Part shown: positions 7,673-16,399 of the stretch, in pieces | Position numbering within the stretch: the stretch's first letter is position 1 | Layout of the letters: each line of letters opens with the position of its first letter | Made by a program: the position numbers and the translations under genes | Notes under the pieces: generated by a model | The model's database searches: none | What the model was told of the DNA's origin: nothing | Seen by the model: the letters and a program-made list of their open reading frames with translations, nothing else | From: UBA7328 sp002471345 | GTDB lineage: Bacteria > Bacteroidota > Bacteroidia > Chitinophagales > Saprospiraceae | Direction: 5' to 3' | Length of the DNA stretch: 30,952 bases | NCBI GenBank assembly: GCA_964011275.1 | Contig: CAXGOB010000059.1 | Location: 1 to 30,952, forward strand

Positions 7673-8506
7673 TTAAATCTTTAGTTTAAAAACTTTCATT
7701 GCATTGAGATGTAAAAATTTGTTTTCTATTTCGCTATCTAGATGAAGGTCCTTTAAGTTTTCTAGACATTTTTCAGGTGTTATCATTGGGTAATTTGTCC
7801 CAAACATCACTTTGTTTTGTCCATGGCTTTTCATATAGGCTATCACTTCATTTGGATATCTTTTTGCTGTATATGCTGAAGTATCAATATATACATTGAT
7901 ATGTTTGGTAGCTACTGCAATCATTTCTGTTGTCCACGGATACCCTATATGTCCACAGACTATTTTAAGGTCAGGGAAATCAAGTGCAATTTGATCTATA
8001 TAAGGAATCGGTCTTCCTACCTCTGACGATCTTAATGGGCCTGTATGCCCAACTTGAAGGCATACAGGAATGTCTAAATCCACACATTCTGCATATAATG
8101 GATAGTAATATGCGTGAGTAGGAGGTAGATTCCAATGCCATTGCACAATTCTTAGTCCTTTAAATCCATAGTTTCTTACAAAGGATCTTAATTCTTTAAC
8201 AGCTAGGACGGGTCTATGTAATGGGACTGATGCAATTCCTACAAAACGATCGGGGTATTCATTAATGAAACCTGCTACTACAGTATTAGATATCAGCTCG
8301 CCTTCTTGATTTTGCCAACTGCAAATAAGGCCTTTTTTTATATGAGCCTGATTCATCGCGGCAATTGTGATTTCTAGATCTGGAGGGCTAACTTCTTTTC
8401 CCACCTCCTCATTATTCCATCTCCTTAGCGTGGAAAGCATAGGATGATTTATGAATCTTTTAGTGGGATGTTGTATCCACACATCTATTACTTTATTTTT
8501 ATTCAT
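7673..8506 (-). CDS. amidohydrolase-2 family TIM-barrel protein
   Basis: 277 residues of the amidohydrolase-2 (metal-dependent hydrolase/decarboxylase) group. Landmarks: IDVWIQH at residues 7-13, YGFKGLRIVQWHWNLPPTH around 113-131, LQVGHTG with H154, KIVCGHIGYPW with H186, and VMFGTNYPM at 233-241. The usual N-terminal HxH is reduced here to D8/H13 and the C-terminal aspartate of FGTDYP is asparagine (N238), so metal binding or chemistry may differ from classical members. Relatives include lactone hydrolases and aromatic decarboxylases. The gene is divergent from the DUF2855 gene across a 417-base region with palindromic sites. The reaction cannot be named. Confidence 0.85.
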   Translation of the reverse strand: MNKNKVIDVWIQHPTKRFINHPMLSTLRRWNNEEVGKEVSPPDLEITIAAMNQAHIKKGLICSWQNQEGELISNTVVAGFINEYPDRFVGIASVPLHRPVLAVKELRSFVRNYGFKGLRIVQWHWNLPPTHAYYYPLYAECVDLDIPVCLQVGHTGPLRSSEVGRPIPYIDQIALDFPDLKIVCGHIGYPWTTEMIAVATKHINVYIDTSAYTAKRYPNEVIAYMKSHGQNKVMFGTNYPMITPEKCLENLKDLHLDSEIENKFLHLNAMKVFKLKI

Positions 8507-8624
8507 GACTTAATTTGATAAACTGTAGATATCACTTTATTTGTTTGTGATTGAGGACTAAATTAACGCAATTGAATTGTTATGAATTTTACCAATTGCG
8601 ATTGGGGGAATTTAGGATGATAGC

Positions 8625-8640
8625 ATTATGTATACATAAT
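8625..8640. repeat. perfect 16-bp palindrome around GTATAC
   Basis: ATTATGTATACATAAT is fully self-complementary over 16 bases and centred on GTATAC. It lies 119 bases upstream of the amidohydrolase start. Such a palindrome is a plausible binding site for a dimeric regulator, but no regulator gene is next to it. Confidence 0.45.
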
Positions 8641-8873
8641 CTATTGATTTAAAGTCCAAGCTGATCGTATTATAGTTTTGTATCATAATATTGAGGATCA
8701 TATAAGCTCTGAATTATTTTGACTTTGGATATGTTCAGAATTTACTAAAAAGGTGATTCCCACTCTATTTACAATTGAGTTGCATTCATTTTGGATTGAT
8801 TTCGCAGTTTGTATTTTTAATGACATAGGTGTGTAATACCTAATTGTTAACCAGGGCTAATAATGTAAATAGG

Positions 8874-8902
8874 AGTATACTCTTGGTCAGAAAACGTATA
8901 CT
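8874..8902. promoter_or_regulatory. inverted repeat AGTATAC-N15-GTATACT, possible operator
   Basis: AGTATAC (8874-8880) and GTATACT (8896-8902) are exact reverse complements 15 bases apart, so the half-site centres are 22 bases, about two helical turns, apart. The element ends 21 bases before the DUF2855 start, where a promoter is expected. It shares the GTATAC core with the 8625-8640 palindrome. An operator role is inferred. Confidence 0.45.
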
Positions 8903-8923
8903 TTTAGCATTCTAAAGATTGGA

Positions 8924-10006
8924 ATGCAAATGATAAATAAATCTCTCTATACAGAAAAGAAAGCAATCCTCAATACTTCGATTAAGGAAGAAGAAATGAC
9001 GTCAACTGCAGATGGAGAAGTTATTTTGAAAGTAGATAAATATGCACTTACATCTAATAATGTGACTTATGCTGTTATTGGATATCAAGTTAAATATTGG
9101 GACTTCTTTCCCGCTCCTGAACCTTGGGGAAAAGTGCCCGTGTGGGGATTTGCGACTGTAGAAGAAAGCAAATGCGAAGGTGTAGAGGTTGGTGAAAAAG
9201 TGTATGGTTATTTCCCTATGTCACAGTACTTAAAAATTAAGGCTGGAAAAGTTAACCAGTTTTCCTTTATGGATATTAGTGAGCATCGCCAAGCCCTTGC
9301 TCCTATTTACAATACATATAGTCGAGAAGGAGAAATTTTAAATTTCCCTGAGGGAGTTGAAGACTTTATTCCTATTACTAAGCCATTATTCATGACATCT
9401 TTTTCGATTTGTGAGTTTTTGCATCTCGAAGATTTTTTCACTTCTGAAAATGTCATAATTACCAGTGCTTCTTCAAAAACTTCATTAGGATTAGCATACA
9501 CTTTGAAAAATATCCAGAAGGATCATAACAAGAATGTGATTGGTCTTACTTCAACTAGAAATGTCGAGTTTGTAAAAGAAACTGGACTATATAATCAAGT
9601 AATTGACTATAAAGATGTGGCAGCTGAAGTGCCTTCTAAAGATTCAGTAATGGTAGATATGGCAGGAAATGGAAAACTAAATCTTGCTCTATACGAACAA
9701 CTGGGAGAACGTCTCAAACATTTATGTAAAGTCGGTCTTACTGATTGGAGTTCAGCAAATATGGAATCTAAGATACCAGTAGCAAGATTCTTTTTTGCAC
9801 CAACTTATGCTCAAGGGTTCTTCAAGAAACATGGTCCAGCAAAAGGAAATGAGATCACCACAAAAGCATTGTATTCATTTATAGAGACAGCAAGTAAGTG
9901 GATAGATTTAGAATACCTTTCTACATTTGAAGATTTACAATCTACATTCACAGCAATGATAAGTGGTAAAGTAGATCCAAGTAAAGGATATATAATAAAA
10001 TCCTAG
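8924..10006 (+). CDS. DUF2855 family protein (MDR-like)
   Basis: 360 residues with the hallmark of DUF2855: LTSNNVTYAVIGYQVKYWDFF followed by PAPEPWGKVPVWGFATVEES and VGEKVYGYFPMSQYL within the first 100 residues. The layout resembles the medium-chain dehydrogenase/reductase fold: a GroES-like N-terminal part, then NVIITSASSKTSLGLAYTL around residues 175-193 in place of the glycine-rich Rossmann loop, and VIDYKDV and VMVDMAGNGKLN further on. The family has no established reaction; cofactor binding is plausible. ATG 8924 and ATG 8930 are both possible starts. The stop codon shares the CTAG tetranucleotide with the stop of the convergent MOSC gene. Confidence 0.87.
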   Translation: MQMINKSLYTEKKAILNTSIKEEEMTSTADGEVILKVDKYALTSNNVTYAVIGYQVKYWDFFPAPEPWGKVPVWGFATVEESKCEGVEVGEKVYGYFPMSQYLKIKAGKVNQFSFMDISEHRQALAPIYNTYSREGEILNFPEGVEDFIPITKPLFMTSFSICEFLHLEDFFTSENVIITSASSKTSLGLAYTLKNIQKDHNKNVIGLTSTRNVEFVKETGLYNQVIDYKDVAAEVPSKDSVMVDMAGNGKLNLALYEQLGERLKHLCKVGLTDWSSANMESKIPVARFFFAPTYAQGFFKKHGPAKGNEITTKALYSFIETASKWIDLEYLSTFEDLQSTFTAMISGKVDPSKGYIIKS

Positions 10007-10803
10007 GAGAGTTCTATCCTGTCATCAAGGCGTATATGACCTAGTTTCCTCGGGACAAGATGAACCCCAAAATCTACACCTCCATTATGCTTTTTTCTGT
10101 AAGATGATAATGTCTTTAGGGGTTCCTTATTTGGATCTTTGAGTTTTGATTTGGGGTCTATGGTGGTAAAGATGCATCTTTCACATTTTTGAATTACTTC
10201 AAAATGACATTCACCAATTTTTATTTCTTTCCATTCGTCCTCAGCATATGGGAAGCACCCTTTTATTACAATATTAGGTCTAAACCTATGAAATGTAATT
10301 GGCGAACCAAGTCTACTGTTTAGATCTTTTACTGATGCCTCAGAAAGGAGTAAGATAGGAGCCTGGTCTGCAAAACTCACTAAATCCTTTTCTTTGCCAC
10401 CATGTTTGGGCAATACGGGTCGATTCAAATCTGAAGCAAATAACATTTTTACCTCTTTTTGAAGATATTCAGAAAACCACTGGTCTATGTCTCTACTGAC
10501 CTCATAACCGGTCACATCATACGAGAAAATTTTAGCAGATTGCGGTTTTGAATATTGATTTTCTATCGAAAAACTAATCTGTGGTGTCTTATCTAGAACA
10601 ATAGTTGCCGTTTCATCTGTAATTTGGACTTTTATATCTAACATTTGAGCATTCTGTCTTCCTGTTATTGCTTGCCCAGTAGTATCAAAAAGCGCCCAGT
10701 TTCTGTCGTGTTTCAGCCCTGTGTCGGTTATTTCTGCATTGTTTAGAAATTCTCCTCTGCATGACTTAATAGGGTAGCGAAGAAGGCGAGTAACTGAAAT
10801 CAT
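10003..10803 (-). CDS. MOSC domain-containing protein
   Basis: 266 residues with an N-terminal MOSC beta-barrel domain (ISVTRLLRYPIKSCRGEFL, then GLKHDRNWALFD) and a C-terminal MOSC domain containing ITFHRFRPNIVIKG and the conserved cysteine region CERCIFTTIDP. Members of this family (YcbX, mARC) bind the molybdenum cofactor and reduce N-hydroxylated compounds; the cysteine of the RCIFTTIDP segment is the usual cofactor ligand. It lies 3 bases downstream of the lactonase gene and is almost certainly cotranscribed with it. A 2Fe-2S C-terminal domain as in YcbX is absent, so an external electron donor would be needed. Confidence 0.9.
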   Translation of the reverse strand: MISVTRLLRYPIKSCRGEFLNNAEITDTGLKHDRNWALFDTTGQAITGRQNAQMLDIKVQITDETATIVLDKTPQISFSIENQYSKPQSAKIFSYDVTGYEVSRDIDQWFSEYLQKEVKMLFASDLNRPVLPKHGGKEKDLVSFADQAPILLLSEASVKDLNSRLGSPITFHRFRPNIVIKGCFPYAEDEWKEIKIGECHFEVIQKCERCIFTTIDPKSKLKDPNKEPLKTLSSYRKKHNGGVDFGVHLVPRKLGHIRLDDRIELS

Positions 10804-10806
10804 AGT

Positions 10807-11973
10807 TTAGAAAAATTTTATTGATACAGGAGTTTTGACATTTGATATTTTGGGATTCTTATTTAGGTTCCCTGAGATTTGGTCAATCTTGAAGGTGACA
10901 ATATTATCCGAATTTTGATTTGCTACTAATAAGAAAGATCCGTCTGGACTTATTTCAAAGTCTCTAGGAACTGAACCTTTTGTGAATGTCGAGGATATGT
11001 GTTTAAGATTCCCATTAGCTTCAATATTAAATTGTTGAATTGTATTATCCTCACTTCTATCACTGGCTCTCATTGCCGCATATAAATATTTTCCAGAGGG
11101 GTGAATTTTAATGGCAGCACCAGAGTGTCCGTTTTGATCTATGAGACCATTATGAAGAGAAATGGTTTGAGATAATGCCATTTCCGAACCTCCACGATTT
11201 ATTTCAAAAGATTGTATCGTAAGATTTAGTTCATTTGTAACATATAGTTTGCCATTAGAAGGATGTACGGCAAAGTGCCTAGGGCCACCAGCTGAAGAGG
11301 TGCTTGTTCTACTTATTTCTTTAAGTGTACCATTATGATTAACACTATAAGTAATAATCTGATCAGTACCCAAATCGGAAACATAGACAAAATCACCGAA
11401 GCGTTGAATCATGTGGGGGTGTGGCCCTTCTTGTCGCGTTGACCCTAATGTTCCACCTTCATAGTTTATGCTCTGAGGAGCACTCGATAGACTTCCATCT
11501 TTGTTAACTTGATAATTGGTTATCCCTCCCATGTAATTAACTACATATAACCTCATTGACGTTTCATCTAAAAACAAATGACAAGGCGCATTGCCAAAAG
11601 AAGGAAGAGCGGATACTTTTTTGAAGTTCTCGTCTTCAGAATCAATTGTATATGCATATACTTGTCCCAATTGAGTGCTTCCTGCTACTTCGCTCACTGC
11701 ATAAATACTTCTGCCATTAGAATGTGTAACAGCATATGAGGGGTTTACAATTCCTGAGATTGCATCTACAATAGTGACGCTTCCGTCCTGTTGATTCATT
11801 TCCATCAAATATATGCCATCAGCTTTACCATCGACATGTCCTTCTTTTTGGGTATAAGTGCCAACGAGTAATTTAATTGAAGATGATTTCATCATTGATT
11901 TTTTGTGTGGAATGTTTTGATTACAAGAAGTGATTATAAAAATTGAAAAGAAAATGTAGAAATGCCTTATCAC
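10807..11973 (-). CDS. lactonase family beta-propeller lipoprotein
   Basis: 388 residues with a lipoprotein signal (hydrophobic FYIFFSIFIITSC, lipid-modified Cys17) and a seven-bladed propeller of the 6-phosphogluconolactonase YbhE type. Repeating blade motifs include IVNPSYAVTHSNGRSIYAVSE, GNAPCHLFLDETSMRLYVVNY, GGPRHFAVHPSNGKLYVTNE, HSGAAIKIHPSGKYLYAAMR and GSVPRDFEISPDGSFLLVANQ. The family hydrolyses lactones, but the lipid anchor puts this one in the envelope, so it is unlikely to serve the cytosolic pentose-phosphate pathway. The start is GTG 11973: no in-frame ATG precedes it and the next ATG would remove the signal. Operon with the MOSC gene (3-base gap). Confidence 0.9.
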   Translation of the reverse strand: MIRHFYIFFSIFIITSCNQNIPHKKSMMKSSSIKLLVGTYTQKEGHVDGKADGIYLMEMNQQDGSVTIVDAISGIVNPSYAVTHSNGRSIYAVSEVAGSTQLGQVYAYTIDSEDENFKKVSALPSFGNAPCHLFLDETSMRLYVVNYMGGITNYQVNKDGSLSSAPQSINYEGGTLGSTRQEGPHPHMIQRFGDFVYVSDLGTDQIITYSVNHNGTLKEISRTSTSSAGGPRHFAVHPSNGKLYVTNELNLTIQSFEINRGGSEMALSQTISLHNGLIDQNGHSGAAIKIHPSGKYLYAAMRASDRSEDNTIQQFNIEANGNLKHISSTFTKGSVPRDFEISPDGSFLLVANQNSDNIVTFKIDQISGNLNKNPKISNVKTPVSIKFF

Positions 11974-12041
11974 GAAGTTTTATTTAATCATGAGATAATT
12001 ACTGAATGTGAGTATTTTAAGGATTAAAAGTACATTATGAT

Positions 12042-12836
12042 CTATCCAAAAAGTGGAACCCCATTCATAGATTTAAAGAATACATACAAAAGTAAAGTGA
12101 GATAGAGTAAAGTAAACACAAGTAAAGTCGCCATTCTGCCAGAAACTTGAATATTGGTTTTTTTATCAATATGGAATGCAAATAGAGGAAATATCTGAAA
12201 AGCATGAAGGCCAAAAAAATGAGCTGCTCTAAGGTCGCCTCCCTCCGTACTCCAGTTAAAAAATGGAATTCCAGGACCTCCATCTTCGACCCCTACAGAA
12301 TGGGCCATATTTGTTATCATGATACTTCCCATATAACTGGCCAATAAGAAAATGGCAATTCCTATAAGTATACTATAGTAGTAGACCTTTTCAAGGTTTG
12401 GTTTTTTGAAAACGAACATTAAGAAAAGAACTATACTTGCCACTGTACTTAAAATAATCATAAATCCCATAGCTCCAAACATAATTCCATCGAATTCACT
12501 TTCCATATTGAAATGGGAGGAGGTGCCTCTACCTGCTTGTACTAAAATGACCAGGATTTCAATGATCATTGCAATAAATATGCTTTTACTTACAAATTTC
12601 CTCCATCTAGAGGTCGTAGGAAAGTAATGAAGCATCCATGCGACTGTCCATACGAATATCGTTATTGACAAGCAGAATTTGATAGGCTTTATCCATGGAT
12701 TTATTCCCATTACTAATCTGTTATCAAAACTTAATGGAATTAATAACAATGGAGCCACTATTAGAGTAAACATCCCAGCTCTAAAAAGCAGAGAATCTCG
12801 ATTATAAATATTTCCGAGAAATTCAGAAATTGTCAT
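12042..12836 (-). CDS. seven-TM membrane protein, unknown
   Basis: 264 residues with seven hydrophobic segments (about residues 16-38, 47-70, 84-100, 119-144, 152-175, 205-222 and 234-255). Between the fifth and sixth lies a conserved-looking loop with GVEDGGPGIPFFNWSTEGGD then RAAHFFGLHAFQIFPLFAFH, holding several histidines that could bind a metal, haem or pigment. The start overlaps the end of the ABA4-like gene by 14 bases, so the two are translationally coupled and probably work together in the inner membrane. No domain family was recognised. The gene is well supported as real; its role is unknown. Confidence 0.75.
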   Translation of the reverse strand: MTISEFLGNIYNRDSLLFRAGMFTLIVAPLLLIPLSFDNRLVMGINPWIKPIKFCLSITIFVWTVAWMLHYFPTTSRWRKFVSKSIFIAMIIEILVILVQAGRGTSSHFNMESEFDGIMFGAMGFMIILSTVASIVLFLMFVFKKPNLEKVYYYSILIGIAIFLLASYMGSIMITNMAHSVGVEDGGPGIPFFNWSTEGGDLRAAHFFGLHAFQIFPLFAFHIDKKTNIQVSGRMATLLVFTLLYLTLLLYVFFKSMNGVPLFG

Positions 12837-13257
12837 GATCCGGAGTTTTAGAATAAAGCATTCTTACAATAAAATAAACAGCCAGCCCTATTGGTCCTAG
12901 CATAAAAGTAGCTAGCAGAATAGGTATCATTAAAAAGTGATGAATACCATGTTTTTTAGAGTTTGATAGGGCCCACGACCCAACCCAGAGATCAAATGCC
13001 AAGTAGTGAATCCATCCTGCCAATGCTGCATGATCATTGGTGAAAAGCTTTTTGACTTCAGCAAGACTACCAAAACCTCCATCGGCATCTCCGAAATAAG
13101 CAAAAATAAGCCAAGCATAAACTAGACTTAGCAAGAATGGGATGAGTCCCCAATTAACTATTTTTTTAATTCTTTCATTTAGTGGTGAAATGATTAGTAG
13201 GATCCAGCCTAGCATTGTGACGGATCCACAGATCGAAAATATAGATTCTGGTGACAT
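12823..13257 (-). CDS. ABA4-like (DUF4281) membrane protein
   Basis: 144 residues with four transmembrane helices. The motif AALAGWIHYLAFDLWVGSWA followed by HFLMIPILLATFMLGPIGLA is characteristic of the ABA4-like/DUF4281 family, whose plant member ABA4 is required for neoxanthin formation. Bacterial homologues have no proven function, and a carotenoid role here would be inference. ATG 13257 (MSPESIFSICGS) was preferred to a TTG at 13284, because it starts directly before the first helix. It overlaps the next gene by 14 bases. No carotenoid biosynthesis gene is present nearby. Confidence 0.85.
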   Translation of the reverse strand: MSPESIFSICGSVTMLGWILLIISPLNERIKKIVNWGLIPFLLSLVYAWLIFAYFGDADGGFGSLAEVKKLFTNDHAALAGWIHYLAFDLWVGSWALSNSKKHGIHHFLMIPILLATFMLGPIGLAVYFIVRMLYSKTPDHDNF

Positions 13258-13298
13258 GTTTTTTGTTTTCTGAAATATAGACAATAGTATGGTTTTTG

Positions 13299-13397
13299 AT
13301 GCCTTATTTTATTAAAACTGTGAATTCATGGAGCCTTTTAAATCGTGATTATGCGGTAGCCAATGAGTCTTTGGTACAGTTCAAATCAGCTATTTGA
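13299..13397 (+). CDS. possible 32-residue ORF (weak)
   Basis: An ATG-started frame between the ABA4-like gene and the acetyltransferase gene encodes MPYFIKTVNSWSLLNRDYAV plus twelve residues. The composition is protein-like, but frames of this length occur by chance in AT-rich DNA. It is listed only because it is the one readable item in that gap. Confidence 0.12.
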   Translation: MPYFIKTVNSWSLLNRDYAVANESLVQFKSAI

Positions 13398-13475
13398 ATA
13401 ATGGGTGTTTTGTTGTATGTGAACCAATTGGAAGTGTGAGAAAATTGATGTTATCATCTTTACTCAAACAGTCAT

Positions 13476-13991
13476 TTAAAAGTGAATTACATAGAGCATC
13501 AATTCTTCATGGTCCCATTTAATTGTCTCTTTATATGTCATTCCCAATTTTTCTATAAGTAATTGTGACGCTTTATTAGCTGTTGTTGTAATAGCCGATA
13601 ATTTTGAAATATTAAAAACATCACGAGTAGTTTCTAATATTTTAGTTGCTGCTTCGAAGCCATATCCTTTTCTTTCATATTCTGGAAGTAGGGCAAACCC
13701 AATGTCTATACCTTCTATTTTTTCTCGGTCATATAATCCGCATGACCCTATTTTTTCACCATTGGATTTTAAAACCATAGTATAATTTGAGAATCCACGC
13801 CTTTCTAATAGAGGGAACATATGATTTTTAATATAGTTAGAAGCATCAGTAAGTGTATGAATACCACGGTCACCTATGTATTGATGCCACTTTGGAGTAT
13901 TCATAATTTTAAGAACATAAGCTGCATCTTCTAGGCTTGTTGGTATAAGTTTTAATCTATCGGTCTCAAACTCTTTGAATGCTTTATTCAT
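13476..13991 (-). CDS. GNAT N-acetyltransferase, RimJ/RimL-like
   Basis: 171 residues of the GNAT fold. Seen: the N-terminal FETDRLKLIPTSLEDAAYVL typical of RimJ/RimL-type enzymes, the strand EKIGSCGLYDREKIEGIDIGF, and the acetyl-CoA loop LPEYERKGYGFEAATKIL with the Q/RxxGxG/A arrangement. The C-terminal KLSAITTTANKASQLLIEKLG with GMTYKE completes the fold. It would transfer acetyl from acetyl-CoA to an amine in the cytosol, perhaps a protein N-terminus or a small molecule; the acceptor cannot be told. Flanked by gaps of about 180-220 bases, so monocistronic. Confidence 0.92.
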   Translation of the reverse strand: MNKAFKEFETDRLKLIPTSLEDAAYVLKIMNTPKWHQYIGDRGIHTLTDASNYIKNHMFPLLERRGFSNYTMVLKSNGEKIGSCGLYDREKIEGIDIGFALLPEYERKGYGFEAATKILETTRDVFNISKLSAITTTANKASQLLIEKLGMTYKETIKWDHEELMLYVIHF

Positions 13992-14175
13992 CTTTTAATA
14001 AAATATGAATTAAAATATAAGTACAAATATCTAAAGGCTTACTTGTTATATCAGAATACTTAATCAGTCGTTTCTTTTCAAACTAAAAACTTCAGCATTT
14101 GAATAAAGTCTACTCTTGATTTCAATTCTTGGCCAAGGGAGAGAACCAAGCTTTTTTCAACCAAAAAATACTAAA

Positions 14176-15692
14176 ATGAAGTTTTCAAAAATGATTTGGA
14201 TAGCAATATCCGTAGTGTGCTTTCTCTCATGCAGTCTTGCGCTGAAGATGAGAGTGTATTAGATAGTAGTGAAGATTTTACGGCTACAGATGCTCAAGCA
14301 AGAGGTAACGGTCCAAATGGTCAAGGACCTAACAATGGACAAGTAGGGAACAATGGCAACAATAGTAATGGCCAGAATGGAAATGATGATCTTGGAGATC
14401 GAGGGCAGAACGATGCAAGAAATCAGAACAGTAATCTTGTGCAACAATGGAGCGATGTGTTTTTAGAATTAGATAGATACGCTACAGGTATGCGTCCTAA
14501 TGCAACAGCTAGAGCTATAGCTTATATAAATCTTGCAGCATATGAAGTGGCGATCCCTTTTTTTAATGGCTACAACTCTAACTCTGAGAGACTATCAGGA
14601 TTGCGAATTAGTGAAAGAGAGAGAAGTCGTGATGCAAAGTTACCTCTAGCATTAAATACGTCTTATGCTGACGTTCTGGATCACTTTATGATCAATGTTC
14701 CATCCAGTGTGAAAAGTATTATTGCCACTTCTGAAAGCAATTATGCTGCAAATTTGAGCGATAATTTATCTAATTCAGAGATTAGATCGTCAGAAAGATG
14801 GGGAGCATATGTGGCTTCTCAGATTATTGCTTATAGTCAAACAGATGCAAACGCAGAAGAGCAGATCCAATCTCCACAACCATTTTCGTACGAGCCTCCA
14901 ACAAGAGAAGGCTATTGGACATACAGTGTAGATCCTGAGCGGGCATTATTTCCGTATTGGAGTTCGGTTAGGACATTCGCTATTTCTCCTCAAGAGACTT
15001 CAAGCCAACCCCCTATTACATATAGTGAAGATCCTGGAAATGATTTTTATTCTCAAATGGAAGAAGTATATGAAATCAACAATAAAGCAAAGTTAAAACA
15101 AGGAGATGATTTATGGGTAGCGGAGTTTTGGTCTGATGATGTAGAAGGATTAATGATGAGCCCTCCGGGCCGGCAAGTTTCAATTGCTAAACAATTAATG
15201 AATCAATTTGACATGGATTTGGAACAAAGCCTTGTAATAATGTTAAAACTAGGTTTTTCTCTTAATGATGCTGCTGTATCCACATGGGCTGATAAATATG
15301 AATATATGGTGATGCGGCCAAGTGTATTCTTCAAGGAATTCATAGACCCTGATTATCAAACCAATCTTTATAGACTTGTCTATAGGCCTAATCCTTCCTT
15401 TCCAGGATACCCATCTGGTCATTCTTGTTTTGCCTCGGCAGCTGCTGGGGTCTTCATAGATTATTTCGGAGATAATGTGAATTTTACAGATAGATCTCAT
15501 GAAGGAAGAAATGAATTCAGAGGAACACCGAGAAGCTTTGATTCATTAAGTGAACTGGCGGAGGAAAATGCTTTCTCGCGAATTCCTTTAGGTGTACATG
15601 TTAGAATGGATTGTTCAGAAGGAATAAGACTTGGTTACGAAATATCTGATGCTGTGAATAGATTGGACCTCAGAAGAAGAGGACCTGCTTAA
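14176..15692 (+). CDS. vanadium haloperoxidase/PAP2-type lipoprotein, frameshifted start
   Basis: The main frame (TTG 14196 to 15692, 498 residues in that numbering) has the full vanadate/phosphate-binding set of vanadium haloperoxidases and PAP2 phosphatases: K367-x6-R374-P, PSGH at 406-409 and SR-x5-H-x3-D with R462 and H468. A Gly/Asn-rich linker covers about residues 35-80. No good start exists in this frame. A textbook lipoprotein signal, MKFSKMIWIAISVVCFLSCS, starts at ATG 14176 in the frame one base later and ends at TAG 14260. Adding a single base near 14233-14241 would join them. The gene is therefore either frameshifted (mutation or sequence error) or starts weakly. Haloperoxidase versus phosphatase activity cannot be decided. 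Confidence 0.85.
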
Positions 15693-15739
15693 GGTTTAAA
15701 AATATTGATTTCAGTTTGATTATTCTGAAGGCGTTTTTG

Positions 15740-15773
15740 AAAAAGGGCAACTCTTAGTTGGGTTGCCTTTTTT
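15740..15773 (+). terminator. intrinsic terminator after haloperoxidase gene
   Basis: GGCAAC (15746-15751) pairs with GTTGCC (15762-15767) across a 10-base loop. The stem is preceded by an A-run and followed by seven T residues, so it can be extended by A-T pairs with one bulged G. It lies 48 bases after the haloperoxidase stop. Confidence 0.8.
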
Positions 15774-15817
15774 CTTGCGCCATAATCTTATCTCCCTTGA
15801 TGAACTTAGGGCTTTGC

Positions 15818-16399
15818 TTATTTCCATGATTTCAACACAGAATAAACTATATGGGTAGGTAATCCCATGACATTATGATACGAGCCTTTTATCGATTTGA
15901 TTTTACATATACCTATCCAATCTTGAATGCCATATGAACCAGCTTTATCAAATGGAGCGCCTTCTTCTACATAGTTTACAATCTCTTTATTGCTTAATTC
16001 GCAGAACTCCACTGTGGAAGAACAGGAAGTGTTTATAATCTTAGAATCACTCATAAAAGTGGTGCCTGTTATGACTGTATGAGATTTATTAGATAGACTG
16101 GTTAAAGTCTTAATAGCTTCATCTTTGTCTTTAGGTTTGCCCAATAATTTGCCGTTTTGAACTACGACAGTATCTGCTGTAAGAATGATATGGTTTTTCG
16201 AAAGTTGATCTTTTACAAAAAGGGCCTTTTGATAAGCAAGAAATTGTGGGATAGAATGAACCGACATTTCAGGATCATACACTTCATCCCAATCACACTT
16301 TATGACTTTAAATGGGATACCTGCTGATTCAAGGAGAGTGCTTCTTCTTGGGGATTTTGAAGCAAGAAGCAATTGGTTTTTTCCGAGTATATCATTCAT
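15818..16399 (-). CDS. maf: Maf family nucleotide pyrophosphatase
   Basis: 193 residues, the usual length of Maf proteins. The signature LLASKSPRRSTLLESAGIPF is at residues 11-30, with ILTADTVVVQNGKLLGKPKD and the later FDKAGSYGIQDWIG also conserved. Maf proteins hydrolyse nucleoside triphosphates such as dTTP/UTP or modified pyrimidines to monophosphates in the cytosol and act as house-cleaning enzymes. The start overlaps the prenyltransferase stop by ATGA, so translation is coupled. It is the last gene of the fdx-iscX-prenyltransferase-maf operon; its stop faces the terminator of the convergent haloperoxidase gene. The symbol maf is given at family level; substrate subtype was not determined. 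Confidence 0.95.
   Translation of the reverse strand: MNDILGKNQLLLASKSPRRSTLLESAGIPFKVIKCDWDEVYDPEMSVHSIPQFLAYQKALFVKDQLSKNHIILTADTVVVQNGKLLGKPKDKDEAIKTLTSLSNKSHTVITGTTFMSDSKIINTSCSSTVEFCELSNKEIVNYVEEGAPFDKAGSYGIQDWIGICKIKSIKGSYHNVMGLPTHIVYSVLKSWK

Larger units (their letters stand above)
8507..8923. other. divergent intergenic region with palindromic sites
   Basis: This 417-base AT-rich stretch separates the divergent amidohydrolase and DUF2855 genes. No coding frame worth reporting was seen. It contains three GTATAC hexamers embedded in symmetrical elements, annotated separately, and probably holds the promoters of both genes. Confidence 0.6.

Noticed and set aside
14259..14447. Minus-strand frame opposite the haloperoxidase linker
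   Set aside because: It is the antisense of a Gly/Asn-rich low-complexity linker and has no family features.
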